From Planctomyces sp. (GTDB lineage: Bacteria > Planctomycetota > Planctomycetia > Planctomycetales > Planctomycetaceae), in NCBI GenBank assembly GCA_019636235.1, contig JAHBXW010000013.1, positions 1 to 64,000 on the forward strand: a DNA stretch of 64,000 bases, read 5' to 3'. The notes beneath the pieces are model-generated. The model worked only from the letters and a program-made list of their open reading frames with translations, made no database searches and had not been told where the DNA came from. Of this stretch, positions 44,501-52,799 are shown piece after piece (position 1 is the stretch's first letter; every line of letters starts with the position of its first letter). The translations under genes and the position numbers were made by a program.

Positions 44501-45640
44501 AACACGGCCGCGCGCCTGCTGACGCGACCGGGCGAAGCGATCTATAACGACGCCAACGGCCTGGTCGAGGGCAACCATCCGTTCCAGATCGCCTGGCTGC
44601 CCGACGACCAGCGCGAACAGTATCTCCGCGAACTCAGCAGTCTGGCGGAACAACGGCAGTTGGAACTCGATGCGCCGCTGGTGTTCGAAGGCAACGTGCC
44701 CTCGGACCTGTCGACGAATTCCGGCATTCTGCGGCTGATCGAAGCGGCGGCCGAGCGGTCCGGGGCGGAACTGCTGGCGCCGCGGGTCTGGCTGGGCGAC
44801 GCGGTCGAGATCGGCGATCCGACGTCCCTGTCGCTGGAGCGGCAGACGAGCGCGAACGCCCTGTTCGTCGGACAGGAGCAGGAGGCGGTGCAGGGCATCT
44901 TCGCGTCGGCGGCGCTGGCGCTCGCGCTGCAGGGACCGGCGGATGATTCGCCCGAGCGACGGACGAACGAGGCGCCGTCGGCCGAGGAGGCGACGGTCTG
45001 GCTGTTCGACGGCAGCGCGGCGAGCGATCCGGCGCGGCGGACCTGGGCACGGCTGCAGGAGGCGCTCGGCGGGCGGCTGAGGATCGTTGCGGCGAGCGAC
45101 GCGGCAGGCGCTGTCGGCGAACTGATGCGCGAGTTCGAGTCCCGGGACGGGAACCGTCAAGAATTCGGGCCGACGATCGGCATCTTCATTTACAACCTCA
45201 GCCGGTTTCGCGACCTGCGAAAGGCCGAGGACGACTTCGGCTTCGGCGGCATGGGCGGCAGCGAGGCCCCGCCGTCGTCCGCGAAGCAGTTTTCGCAGCT
45301 CCTGTCGGGCGGCCCGGACCTGGGACTGCATGCGTTCGTGTGGGCAGACTCGTACAACAACGTCGAACGGTGGTTCAGCCGTCAGACGCTGCGCGACTTT
45401 GAATGGCGGATCCTGTTCCCGATGAACGCGGCCGATTCGAGCAACCTGATCGACTCGCCGCAGGCATCGCGGCTGGGGCCGGGGCGCGGAATCTTGTATC
45501 GCGAGGACCGCGGCACGACCGAAAAGTTCCGGCCGTATGCCGTTCCCGCGGACGAGCTCCTGGCCGGCGCGCAGCGTCGCCTGCAGGGAGCGCCGCCGCT
45601 CGAGCTGGCCACGGACCTGGAAGAGTTTCGCGTCCTGTGA
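41522..45640 (+). CDS. membrane-anchored FtsK/SpoIIIE-type ATPase, EccC-like layout
   Basis: A 1372-residue protein. Residues 1-205 are charged, coiled-coil-like helix rich in Ala, Glu and Arg. Two transmembrane helices follow (about 214-233, 249-270), then more coiled coil to about 445. The remainder looks like three RecA-type modules. The middle one (about 780-1040) is an FtsK/SpoIIIE motor with Walker A GKTGSGKS (810-817), Walker B VLLVIDEF (Asp918, Glu919) and the VVLGSQTLGGAYSL segment. A preceding module (LLLKSSSPEGRAAALP at 507, then IRLTLIDPVGLGD) and a following one (ALFVGQEQEA at 1113, then VWLFDGS) mirror its strands but lack P-loops. That layout recalls EccC of type VII secretion more than FtsK: no gamma domain is evident, and no WXG100 gene is near. 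The cargo, DNA or protein, is unknown. Confidence 0.82.
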   Translation: MPKPPRDLLRDFQAAIETRLRLEREFQTGARASDPQLAEAQAGLQAAEDRAAAEAAAIDAKAEARRRAALERFETAERAARTEHDAQVRQTVRALDAETADLERQHADSAWVVTSLLDESHDENPVRQHERFVGGVERTRAEQTAALEAAELRFEEQLQEAGRARWDIAPDALSGSTPDDLQEQFQQHLQAAEQAAERGRKLFLPRLFKGFRSLWLFALLFGAIFAPVLLAVDPALLSIVSGRFGGEWLAISFGAAAIGALIITLALYSLSSMAVSDVLQDRERALATARAARKQWDAATNRDLARRDPEIRQMQAEMETRREETLERYRQTYDARIAELRQRRADALSQLAETLQTQHREATARRDAELAAADADHQSRQVELAHSGLAESDRLKSEIAARLTARQKQQSAIWSELKTGWERATADLWSAVDDARADSGEQFPNWPTLAAPDRNWPTAIPSGIRLGEFEIHLDCWEGAVSSDMRLAPRTTSFRLPATLPFPARPSLLLKSSSPEGRAAALPILQTAVLRLLTSLPPGTIRLTLIDPVGLGDSFAGLMHLADTDELLVNSRIWTEPGQIEARLADLTEHMENVLQTYLRNEFPTLEDYNAHAGEVAEPYRILVIRDFPSKFSEVAARRLTSIIVSGPRCGVYTLMAIDGKLLLPNNFHLADIEAAMNVFEWRSPGERRERPLDWVEPEHPIAAPGEPPQSRDERPPAFYAVDPVLSDWPLLPDEPPPADTFSRIVKQVGAASRGARRVEVSFERIAPSREERWSRDSRAGIDIPMGRAGAVKLQHVRLGQGTSQHMLIAGKTGSGKSTFLHGLITNLALHYSPDELQFFLIDFKKGVEFKDYAAWRLPHARVIAIESDREFGVSALTRLDELMQERGELFRRHGVQDIAGFRNANPRRPLPRVLLVIDEFQEFFVEDDRYSQSAALLLDRLVRQGRAFGIHVVLGSQTLGGAYSLARSTLGQVAVRVALQCSEADAHLILSEDNTAARLLTRPGEAIYNDANGLVEGNHPFQIAWLPDDQREQYLRELSSLAEQRQLELDAPLVFEGNVPSDLSTNSGILRLIEAAAERSGAELLAPRVWLGDAVEIGDPTSLSLERQTSANALFVGQEQEAVQGIFASAALALALQGPADDSPERRTNEAPSAEEATVWLFDGSAASDPARRTWARLQEALGGRLRIVAASDAAGAVGELMREFESRDGNRQEFGPTIGIFIYNLSRFRDLRKAEDDFGFGGMGGSEAPPSSAKQFSQLLSGGPDLGLHAFVWADSYNNVERWFSRQTLRDFEWRILFPMNAADSSNLIDSPQASRLGPGRGILYREDRGTTEKFRPYAVPADELLAGAQRRLQGAPPLELATDLEEFRVL

Positions 45641-45680
45641 CGGCCAGCGCGCCCTGTCTCCGCCGATGCCGAAACGGGAT

Positions 45681-45944
45681 TCAGGCCGGAGTCTTCTTGA
45701 GGTAGCCGGCAATCAGCGGCAGGATCGCGCCGAGAATCGCCGACAGCCCCGCGTTCCCCGCCTGCCCGCCGGGTATCCCGTCCTTGAAGATCTGTTCCAG
45801 GATTTGGCCGCCTCCCGCGCCTCCCAGGGCGCCGAGGATGCTGTTGATCAGCGGCCCCATGTTCTTCGCTTTGGCAATCAGACCAGCCAGATTGCCGCCC
45901 ACAGCACCGGAAATCAGTTGGACGATGAGAGTCGTCGGGTCCAT
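45681..45944 (-). CDS. small Gly-rich hydrophobic protein
   Basis: An 87-residue protein with alternating Gly/Ala/Leu/Ile stretches (LIVQLISGAVGGNLAGLI, then NSILGALGGAGGGQILEQIF). It has few charges and ends in a Lys pair (GYLKKTPA). It could insert in or lie on a membrane, but the glycines make a classic helix uncertain. I do not recognise a family. It converges with the FtsK-type gene, 40 bases between stops, which may be chance. Confidence 0.65.
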   Translation of the reverse strand: MDPTTLIVQLISGAVGGNLAGLIAKAKNMGPLINSILGALGGAGGGQILEQIFKDGIPGGQAGNAGLSAILGAILPLIAGYLKKTPA

Positions 45945-46110
45945 GTCGCCACCTCAGAGGAGGAACTCACGGCAGCCAGCGCAGCAGAAGCCAGCCTGAT
46001 GCTAGATCGCGGCGGCCTGACCGGCGAACAAATTCCGGCAGAATTGTCCCGCCGCCGATTCGCTTCGCATGTGAACGTTCGACCAGCAGATTCGCACGTC
46101 CCAAACTCGA

Positions 46111-46138
46111 TTGACCCCCTCGCCAAGTCTGTTATCCT
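46111..46138 (+). promoter_or_regulatory. sigma-70-type promoter of rplS
   Basis: TTGACC and TATCCT are separated by 16 bases, matching the housekeeping consensus at nine of twelve positions in GC-rich surroundings. Transcription would start near 46145, leaving a leader of roughly 55 bases. Confidence 0.55.
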
Positions 46139-46200
46139 GCACGACTTCGACAAAACCTGAAACGAGGGGGCGTGTTCACGCCCTGCGAGGAAGAAGCGTC

Positions 46201-46572
46201 ATGCACCCGCTGCTGCGTAAAGCTGAAGAGCCCTGCTTTCGCGAGAACCCGCTGAAATTCAACATCGGCGATACGGTCGACGTTCACACGCGGATTCTGG
46301 AAGGCGACAAGGAGCGCATTCAGATTTTCTCCGGAGTCGTGATCGCGCGTCGCGGATCGGGCACCCGGGAGATGTTCACCGTCCGCCGGATCGTCGCCGG
46401 CGAAGGCGTCGAGCGGACCTTCCCGCTGCACTCCCCCAAAGTCGCGGAAATCGCGGTCAAGCGCCACGCCCGCGTCCGCCGCGCCAAGCTGTACTTCCTC
46501 CGCGACCGGGTCGGCAAGGCGACCCGCCTCACCGAACGCCGCGCCAAGGGGGATGAGGTCGTCACGAACTGA
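46201..46572 (+). CDS. rplS: 50S ribosomal protein L19
   Basis: Large-subunit protein at the 30S-50S interface, 123 residues. Family segments are FNIGDTVDVHTRILEGDKER, IQIFSGVVIARRGSG, FTVRRIVAGEGVERTFPLHS and VKRHARVRRAKLYFLRDR. GAGGAA lies 8 bases before the ATG. Unlike many bacteria, the usual neighbours trmD, rimM and rpsP are not adjacent: it stands alone between a promoter and a strong terminator. Confidence 0.97.
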   Translation: MHPLLRKAEEPCFRENPLKFNIGDTVDVHTRILEGDKERIQIFSGVVIARRGSGTREMFTVRRIVAGEGVERTFPLHSPKVAEIAVKRHARVRRAKLYFLRDRVGKATRLTERRAKGDEVVTN

Positions 46573-46630
46573 CGCCCCGCATCGGTCCCGGGTTTCAACC
46601 AGCCGGGCCCGCCGCTCATCGAAATCTCGC

Positions 46631-46656
46631 CGAACCGCGCCGTCCAGCGCGGTTCG
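46631..46656. terminator. bidirectional terminator after rplS
   Basis: Ten-base perfect stem CGAACCGCGC / GCGCGGTTCG with a six-base loop, followed on the + strand by TTGCGTTC. It lies 58 bases past the rplS stop and 75 bases before the convergent moaD-like stop, so it can serve both. Confidence 0.7.
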
Positions 46657-46728
46657 TTGCGTTCAGGGACGACTCGACAGGGCACGGGGCGCGGACCTGT
46701 TTCGCGCCCCGGCGTCCCGCGCTCCGAC

Positions 46729-47010
46729 TCAGCCACCCGAGACTGTCGGCAGAAACGTCACGTCCGCACCGGCGGGCAGCGGCGTCGACAGGCCCGTCGA
46801 ACAGATGCGCGAGTTCACCGCGACCGCCAGCCCCGTCCGCAGCCGATCCCCCTCGCAGAGTCGGTCCCGCAGCCCCGGAAACTGCGCGTCCAGTGCGGCG
46901 ACCAGGTCCCGCACGGTCGCCGCCCGCGCCGTCGCCTGAGCAGCCCCGCCGGTCAGCCGGCGCAGCGAGGCGGGAATCTGCACCGTCAACTCCGGGCCGT
47001 CGTCGCTCAT
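46729..47010 (-). CDS. MoaD/ThiS-family sulfur carrier
   Basis: A 93-residue ubiquitin-like protein ending in Gly-Gly (FLPTVSGG), the tail that is thiocarboxylated in MoaD and ThiS. TVRDLVAALDAQFPGLRDRL and VAVNSRICSTGLSTPL match the MoaD-like core. It is longer at the N-terminus than ThiS. Without moaE, moeB or thi genes nearby, molybdopterin synthesis cannot be told from another sulfur-transfer role. It lies 77 bases downstream of the DUF1501 gene on the same strand. Confidence 0.85.
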   Translation of the reverse strand: MSDDGPELTVQIPASLRRLTGGAAQATARAATVRDLVAALDAQFPGLRDRLCEGDRLRTGLAVAVNSRICSTGLSTPLPAGADVTFLPTVSGG

Positions 47011-47087
47011 CTGTCGTCCTGCCGCGGCGCGGGTCTGGGTGCGGAGCGAACCGGCGCCGGCCCTGCCCGCCGCCGCGCGGGAACGCC

Positions 47088-48467
47088 TCACACCAGCTCG
47101 TGAATCAGCTCGCCATGGTCGATTGCCGGAATCGGCCGCCCGCTGTGATTCAGGAAGGCGATCTCCCGGTCGACGCCGAGCACGTGGAAGATTGTATGGT
47201 GCAGATCGCCGGGGCGAAGCGGGCGTTCCGCGGGATTCTCGCCCAGCCGGTCGCTGGCGCCGACGACAAGGCCCCCCTTCAGGCCGCCGCCCGCCACAAG
47301 CACGGACATCACATTCCCCCAGTGATCGCGGCCGGGAGTTCCCTGGCTCAGCGGCGGGCCGCCGTTGCCTCCGTCGTTCATCCGCGGCGTGCGGCCGAAC
47401 TCGCCGCAGACGATGACCATCACCCGGTCCAGCAGCCCGCGCTCGACGAGGTCGCTGATCAGGGCGCTGACCGCCATGTCGACTTGCGGCAGATACCGCT
47501 CCATCGCCGACTGGTGATCCCAATGCGTGTCCCAGCCCCCGAAATGGCAGGTGACGAACGTGCTGCCCGCCTCCACCAGCCGCCGGGCCAGCAGCACGCT
47601 CTGCCCCCAGCTTGTGCGGCCGTACCGCTCGCGGGAGATCGAGGGTTCCGTGGAGATGTCGAACGCGTCCCGGGCCGCGGAACCCGTCACGAGGTCGAAC
47701 GCCTGCTGGTCGAACCGATTCATCGCCTCGACGATGCCGCGCTGGTCGGCGTCCCGTCGGAGCCGGTCCAGCCCGCCGATCAACTGCCGGCGGCTGTCGA
47801 GTCGGTCCAGCGTCAGGCCGGCGATCGAGGACAGGTTGGTCACCTGAAACTGGTCGGCGTTGGGATCGCCTTCGGTCTCGAACGGATTCTGATCCACGCC
47901 CAGATAGTTGCCGCCGAAGTACCCGGGCCGCAGACCGATGCTCATGGCGTAAGGGACGGCGACGTTGGCCGGCATGCCGGCGCGGCGGGCGCCCGTCATC
48001 TTCGTGGCGATGCTGCCGATGAAGGGATACCGCTGGGGCGTGTTCGCGCCGTTGACCTCGCCGCGGCCGGTCAGCATCCAGTGGCCGCCGGTGAAGTGGT
48101 CGCCCGTGTCATGGTGCATCGAGCGGATCAGCGAGTACCGGTCGGCAAGCTGCGCCTGCCGGGGAAACAGTTCGCAGACGTCCATTCCGGGGACGTTGGT
48201 CGGGATGTGCCGCCAGATGCCGCGGTACTCGGCCGGAGCGTCCGGCTTGGGATCGTAGGTGTCGTGATGGCTGGGGCCGCCGTCCAGCCAGATCAGAATG
48301 ACGGACGTGTCCTTCGCCGGCCGCCCCGATTCCGCCGCCGCCGCCCGACCGCGGAGCACGTCCTCCAGCCCCCAGGCGCCGAGCCCCGCGGCCCCGATCT
48401 GCAGGAACGAACGGCGATTGACGCCATCGCAGTAGGCGGGCGTCCGACCCAATTCAAGGCGAAGCAT
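47088..48467 (-). CDS. DUF1501 twin-arginine protein
   Basis: A 459-residue member of the DUF1501 family, very common in planctomycetes and related to alkaline-phosphatase/sulfatase folds. A Tat-like signal includes NRRSFLQIGAAGLGAWG. Family segments are VILIWLDGGPSHHDTYDPKP, LIRSMHHDTGDHFTGGHWM, VTCHFGGWDTHWDH and MVIVCGEFGRTPRMN, whose Asp and His residues could bind metal. Function is uncharacterised; paired cytochrome-domain genes are frequent elsewhere but not here. The start at MLRLELGRT is an ATG 21 residues ahead of the signal core, normal for the family. Confidence 0.92.
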   Translation of the reverse strand: MLRLELGRTPAYCDGVNRRSFLQIGAAGLGAWGLEDVLRGRAAAAESGRPAKDTSVILIWLDGGPSHHDTYDPKPDAPAEYRGIWRHIPTNVPGMDVCELFPRQAQLADRYSLIRSMHHDTGDHFTGGHWMLTGRGEVNGANTPQRYPFIGSIATKMTGARRAGMPANVAVPYAMSIGLRPGYFGGNYLGVDQNPFETEGDPNADQFQVTNLSSIAGLTLDRLDSRRQLIGGLDRLRRDADQRGIVEAMNRFDQQAFDLVTGSAARDAFDISTEPSISRERYGRTSWGQSVLLARRLVEAGSTFVTCHFGGWDTHWDHQSAMERYLPQVDMAVSALISDLVERGLLDRVMVIVCGEFGRTPRMNDGGNGGPPLSQGTPGRDHWGNVMSVLVAGGGLKGGLVVGASDRLGENPAERPLRPGDLHHTIFHVLGVDREIAFLNHSGRPIPAIDHGELIHELV

Positions 48468-48749
48468 GCGGCGTTTCCTCGACAGGCAGCGGGCGTGGCG
48501 AATCCATCGACACGGACGCATCAACGGTAACTTACGCGTTCCGGCTGCGTCAATTGGAGAGAACGGACGATGGCCTGCTGCGCTCCATCCCGCGCGTCGC
48601 GGCCGGTCCATGCCCTGCGGGGGATTCCCGGAGCTTCCACGGGGGTCCGCTCCTTGACCGCCCGCGGCGGCGTGGGTCGAATGAACGTCGGTCGTCCGCT
48701 CCGTCCGATCGACTTCGCAATCCTCGACCTTGAGGTCGCCCGCCGCGCC

Positions 48750-50012
48750 ATGCTTCTGCCCCGGATGATCCGCGTTCGACAGACGTTCGAACGCCCGCTG
48801 ATCGAGGACGTCGCCGCAGAGACCCGGCGGCAACTGGCGTCGCTGCAGCTCGAGCGCCGCGTGTCCCCCGGGCAGACGGTGGCCATCACGGCCGGCAGTC
48901 GCGGAATCGCCAACGTCGCGGACATCACGCGGGCGATCGTCGCCCACTGCCGCGATCTGGAGCTGCAGCCCTACATCGTCCCCGCGATGGGCAGTCACGG
49001 CGGCGCGACGGCCGACGGCCAGCGCGAGCTGCTGGCAGGATACGGCATCACGCAGGAGCTGGTCGGGGCGCCGATCCGGTCGTCGATGGAGACGGTCGTC
49101 GTCGACACGACTCCGCAAGGCATCCCGGTGCACTTCGACCGGCACGCCTCGCAGGCGGACCACGTGATCGTCGCCGGCCGCGTCAAGCCGCACACGGGCT
49201 TCGTGGGGGACATCGAGTCGGGCCTGCACAAGATGATGCTGATCGGCCTGGGCAAGGCGACAGGCGCGGCCATATATCACAAGGCCATCAAGGACTTCAC
49301 ATTTCTGGAGATCATCCGGGCCGTGGCCGAGGCGGTGATCCGGCGCTGCCGGGTGCTGTGCGGCGTGGCGATCGTCGAGAACGCCTACGATGAGACGGCG
49401 CGGATCTCCGCCGTGCGGCCGGAGGAGTTCTACGATCGCGAGGTCGAGTTGCTGCGGCTGGCGCGGCAATGGCTGCCGCGGCTGCCGTTTCCCGACGTGG
49501 ACCTGTTGATCGTGGACCGCATCGGCAAGGAGATCAGCGGGACGGGGATGGACACGAACGTCGTGGGCCGCAAGTACAATGACCACGCGGCGACCGAGCG
49601 GGACGAGGCCCGCGTCCGACGGATATTCGTCCGGGGGCTGACCGAACAGACGCACGGCAACGCGACGGGCATTGGCATGGCGGAGTTCACGACGCAGTCG
49701 ACCGTCGATGCGATCGACATGGAAATCACGAAGGTCAACTGCGTGACGGCGGGGCATCCGACGGCGGCGATGCTGCCGGTCACCTACGACACGGATCGCC
49801 AGGCGATCGAAGCGGCGCTGTTGACGATCGGACTCACGCCGCCGGAACGGGCCCGCGTGGTCCAGATCTCCGATACGCTGCACCTGGCGACGACGCTCGT
49901 CAGCGAGGCGTATGCCGGCCTGCTGCAGGAGCGGGACGATCTGGAAGCGCTCGACGAGGCGGCGCCGATGTCTTTCGACGAACGCGGCGGTCTCTGGCCG
50001 GTCGGCGAGTAA
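48750..50012 (+). CDS. LarA-like (DUF2088) protein
   Basis: A 420-residue protein related to the N-terminal domain of lactate racemase LarA, a family of nickel-pincer or related racemases and isomerases. Segments include VAITAGSRGIANVADITRAI, PAMGSHGGATADGQRELL, and HVIVAGRVKPHTGFVGDIES with GLHKMMLIGLGK, then RIGKEISGTGMDTNVVGRKY. The His/Lys set suits substrate or cofactor binding. No larB, larC or larE is adjacent, so nickel-pincer use cannot be assumed. The start at MLLPRMIRVRQTF was chosen because similarity begins there; an ATG at 48681 would add 23 residues. It diverges from DUF1501. Confidence 0.85.
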   Translation: MLLPRMIRVRQTFERPLIEDVAAETRRQLASLQLERRVSPGQTVAITAGSRGIANVADITRAIVAHCRDLELQPYIVPAMGSHGGATADGQRELLAGYGITQELVGAPIRSSMETVVVDTTPQGIPVHFDRHASQADHVIVAGRVKPHTGFVGDIESGLHKMMLIGLGKATGAAIYHKAIKDFTFLEIIRAVAEAVIRRCRVLCGVAIVENAYDETARISAVRPEEFYDREVELLRLARQWLPRLPFPDVDLLIVDRIGKEISGTGMDTNVVGRKYNDHAATERDEARVRRIFVRGLTEQTHGNATGIGMAEFTTQSTVDAIDMEITKVNCVTAGHPTAAMLPVTYDTDRQAIEAALLTIGLTPPERARVVQISDTLHLATTLVSEAYAGLLQERDDLEALDEAAPMSFDERGGLWPVGE

Positions 50013-50032
50013 GGCCGGCCTCCGAGGGACGC

Positions 50033-51247
50033 TCAGCCGCTGCTGTCGAATTCCAGCGCGCCGGCGTCGATGAGTTCAATCGCCCGGCGGCGGAGGGCCT
50101 GGACACGCTTCTGGTCGCGTGCCGCCAGGAACTGGACTTCCAGGGGCTGCAGCAACCGTAACGTGGCGTGCGGCCGCTGCAGCGCATGCAGCGCGAGCTC
50201 CGCTGCCTCGATGCGGACTGGTTCAGACTCGATCGGGTGATTCTTCAGGTAGTCCCGCAGTTGGCCGACCGCGGCTTCCGACTGTCCGGCTCCGGCCAGC
50301 GCGCGGGCCAGCTCGAGCTGCAGATCGCCCGGCGGCTTCCATTCCGGTTTCCAATGCTTCAACGACTGAAACGCGGACCACGCGGCGGCCGTTTCGGATT
50401 CGGCAAGGTGGCGGCGGATTCTGCGGACGACCTTTCGCTCCCGGTCCTGGGCGGTTTGCTCAGGGTCCGCCTTGCGGGCGCGCGGCTTCTTCGGGGGGAC
50501 CGCATCGACGACTGGAGCGCTCCGCTTGAACCGTTCGTCCAGTTCGGATGGCGGGGGGCCATGCCGCAGCAGAGACAACAGGTCCCAGCCCTCGCAGTCG
50601 ACCCACTTGCGATTCAGCATCATCCAGCCGATCCCCGCGCCGACCGCCGCTCCCGCCAGATGCAGCACCTCCGACGCCGGACGGAACCCGTTCAACCACG
50701 CGATCAGAGTCTCCTGCAGCAGCAGCAGCAGCGCGTACCACTGGATCGACAGGTCGACCGTCCCCACGCGGAACATCAGCGGCAGCACCGAAATGAAACC
50801 GAACGTGATTTCATTCCGGGGCGCCCACAACAGCGCGATCGCCAGCAGGCCAAACAGCACCGAGGACGATCCGAACGAGCCCCCCGTCAGGTTTCGCAGA
50901 CAGGCCTGCTCCAGCGCGCACTCAATCACGCCAATCGCAAACCACATCGCCAGAAACTTCCACCAGCCCACCTTGCCCTCGACCACCAGCCCCAGTCCCC
51001 ACAGGAGGAACAGGTTGCCGAGCAGATGCAGCCAGCCGCCGTGGACGAACAGCGACGTCACCCACTCCAGCGGCCGCAGCCCCTGGCCGTAGTGCAGCAT
51101 CAAGGCGTCGATGACGTCGTCCTCGGGGCCGAACGCCCCGCCGCGAATCGCGGCGAACGCCGCGTACTGGGCGATGATCAGCCCCAGCGTGGCCCGCGGC
51201 CAGTGGTAGATCGGGGCGTCGGTGTTCAGCGGCGCGAAGAACAGCAT
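50033..51247 (-). CDS. rhomboid-family intramembrane protease with TPR-like tail
   Basis: A 404-residue protein. Residues 1-210 form a six-to-seven-helix rhomboid domain with VTSLFVHGGWLHLLGN (loop-helix signature), GSSSVLFG holding the likely catalytic Ser128, and His196 in VLHLAGAAVGAGIG. The usual GxSG reads GSSS, so the oxyanion Gly is replaced by Ser while the Ser/His dyad is intact. Residues about 260-400 are cytosolic, charged and TPR-like (LQLELARALAGAGQSEAAVGQL). It cleaves membrane proteins within the bilayer; substrates unknown. It starts 82 bases downstream of the adenylate kinase gene. Confidence 0.88.
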   Translation of the reverse strand: MLFFAPLNTDAPIYHWPRATLGLIIAQYAAFAAIRGGAFGPEDDVIDALMLHYGQGLRPLEWVTSLFVHGGWLHLLGNLFLLWGLGLVVEGKVGWWKFLAMWFAIGVIECALEQACLRNLTGGSFGSSSVLFGLLAIALLWAPRNEITFGFISVLPLMFRVGTVDLSIQWYALLLLLQETLIAWLNGFRPASEVLHLAGAAVGAGIGWMMLNRKWVDCEGWDLLSLLRHGPPPSELDERFKRSAPVVDAVPPKKPRARKADPEQTAQDRERKVVRRIRRHLAESETAAAWSAFQSLKHWKPEWKPPGDLQLELARALAGAGQSEAAVGQLRDYLKNHPIESEPVRIEAAELALHALQRPHATLRLLQPLEVQFLAARDQKRVQALRRRAIELIDAGALEFDSSG

Positions 51248-51329
51248 GCGGACCCCAACGGCGGCTGGAGAGTCCGCAGGCCGGCGCCGCTTTGGACGCC
51301 GCTCGCGATCCGGCGCGGACTCTCAGCTG

Positions 51330-51962
51330 CTACGACTCCGGCAGCCCTTTTCGCGGGAAATTCGACCGGAGAACCGGCACCAGGTGCTTGAGGCACTCAA
51401 GCAGCACCTCCGCATGGATTCCGGTCGATTCGACCTCGCGAATGATCTCCTGAGGATAATACTCCAGGACCGGCAGCGTTTCCTGCCGGTACACCTCGAA
51501 CCGCCGGCGGGTGACCGATTCGCTGGCGTCGTCGAGCCGGTTCTCCAGCACGGCCCGGCGGCGGATCCGCGCGATCATCGCCTCTTCGTCGTGGCAGGTC
51601 AGGTGCACGATCAGCTTGACGTCGCACAGCTTCCCCAGCATGTCGCACTGCCGGATGTTGCGGGGGATGCCGTCGAGCAGCAGCAGATGCTCTTTAGGGC
51701 GGAACCGCTCGGCGACGCGTTGCGACTCCAGCCAGTTGCGGAAGATCTGGATCGTCGTGTCGTCGGGGGCCAGTTCGCCGCGGGCGCTGTATTCGCGGAC
51801 GACGCGTCCTTCCTCGGACTTGGGGTCCAGCTTGCGGAAGATGACGCCGCTGGACAGGTGAAAGAACCCGGGGATCCGCGACAGGATCTCTCCCTGGGTT
51901 CCCTTGCCGGCGCCCGGGACGCCGAAGATGAGGGCGGCCGGAAAGGGCAGCAGACTGGCCAT
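51330..51962 (-). CDS. adenylate kinase-family nucleotide kinase
   Basis: A 210-residue NMP kinase of the adenylate-kinase fold. The P-loop is GVPGAGKGTQ (14-23), SSGVIFRK is the NMP-binding segment, and LLLDGIPRNIRQC matches the DGFPR motif with Ile for Phe. The LID region (RRRAVLENRLDDASESVTRRRFEVY) is short and has no zinc-binding cysteines. Adenylate kinase is most likely. A strong terminator separates it from rpsD, so it probably has its own promoter; the rhomboid gene follows. Confidence 0.88.
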   Translation of the reverse strand: MASLLPFPAALIFGVPGAGKGTQGEILSRIPGFFHLSSGVIFRKLDPKSEEGRVVREYSARGELAPDDTTIQIFRNWLESQRVAERFRPKEHLLLLDGIPRNIRQCDMLGKLCDVKLIVHLTCHDEEAMIARIRRRAVLENRLDDASESVTRRRFEVYRQETLPVLEYYPQEIIREVESTGIHAEVLLECLKHLVPVLRSNFPRKGLPES

Positions 51963-52018
51963 GGCGTTCGCTCGTCAGTGAATCGGCCGGCCGCAGGCGC
52001 CCCCGGGGCCAGCCGGCA

Positions 52019-52047
52019 ATAAAAAAGCAGCCGCACGTCGCGGCTGC
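52019..52047 (-). terminator. intrinsic terminator after rpsD
   Basis: On the - strand GCAGCCGC, loop gacgt, GCGGCTGC is followed directly by TTTTTTATT, a textbook Rho-independent terminator 37 bases past the rpsD stop. It marks the end of the long leftward hpf-to-rpsD run. Confidence 0.92.
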
Positions 52048-52083
52048 CGTTGGTTGTTCGATGCCGGAGTCGGTCGACTCCGA

Positions 52084-52692
52084 TTACCGCGACAGGAAGG
52101 CCACGACCTGCCCCATGTCCACGGGGAGGCTGACGTCTTCCATCTTGGGCAGCGTGGTCACGATGGCCTTCATTTCGCCGGCGGCTACCGAGATCCAGCT
52201 GCATTCCTGTCCGGACTTGTCATTCATCCGGTCGCGGTAGATGTCCCGAAGATTGGGCCGGTTGCGGACGGTGATGACGTCGCCGGCGCGAACCGAGTAG
52301 GACGGGCGGGTGATCGTGCGGCCGTTGACCTGGAAATGGCCGTGGACGACGCCCTGCCGGGCCTGGGGCCGTGTCTGGGCGAAGCCGGAACGGCGGACGA
52401 CGTTGTCCAGTCGGCGCTCGCAGAGAATCAGCAGCGCGGCCGAGGTGTTGCCCTTGGTCCGCTTCGCCAGCGCGAAGTACCGGCGGAGCTGCTGCTCGCG
52501 CAGACCGAAGTAATACTTGATCTTCTGTTTTTCGTTGAGGGCCAGCCCGTAGTTGGACTGCTTCCGGCGGCGGGTGGCCATGCCGGGCGGATACTCCTTC
52601 TTCTCCGCTGCCCGCACCGCGCCGGCGTTCTCGAAAACCATGAACCCCAGGCGGCGATTGATTCTCGCCTTCGGACCGGTGTAACGCCCCAT
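52084..52692 (-). CDS. rpsD: 30S ribosomal protein S4
   Basis: Primary 16S-binding protein of the small subunit, 202 residues. It starts GRYTGPKARINRRLG, contains KQSNYGLALNEKQKIKYYFG, and has the S4 RNA-binding domain at about 95-160 (ERRLDNVVRRSGFAQTRPQAR, HGHFQVNGRTITRPSY). There is no N-terminal zinc knuckle. Position is unusual: S4 here follows rplU instead of sitting in the alpha operon with rpsK, rpsM and rpoA. It is 107 bases downstream of rplU and closed by a strong terminator. Confidence 0.97.
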   Translation of the reverse strand: MGRYTGPKARINRRLGFMVFENAGAVRAAEKKEYPPGMATRRRKQSNYGLALNEKQKIKYYFGLREQQLRRYFALAKRTKGNTSAALLILCERRLDNVVRRSGFAQTRPQARQGVVHGHFQVNGRTITRPSYSVRAGDVITVRNRPNLRDIYRDRMNDKSGQECSWISVAAGEMKAIVTTLPKMEDVSLPVDMGQVVAFLSR

Positions 52693-52799
52693 CCCTTGCT
52701 GTCCTCTGACTGCCTTGGGCCGCGTCGCGACCCTGCCTCATTACGTGTGGATTGGACTCCCGTCGTCCGCGGCAACGACCGCCGGACGGCGCTCGCGGA

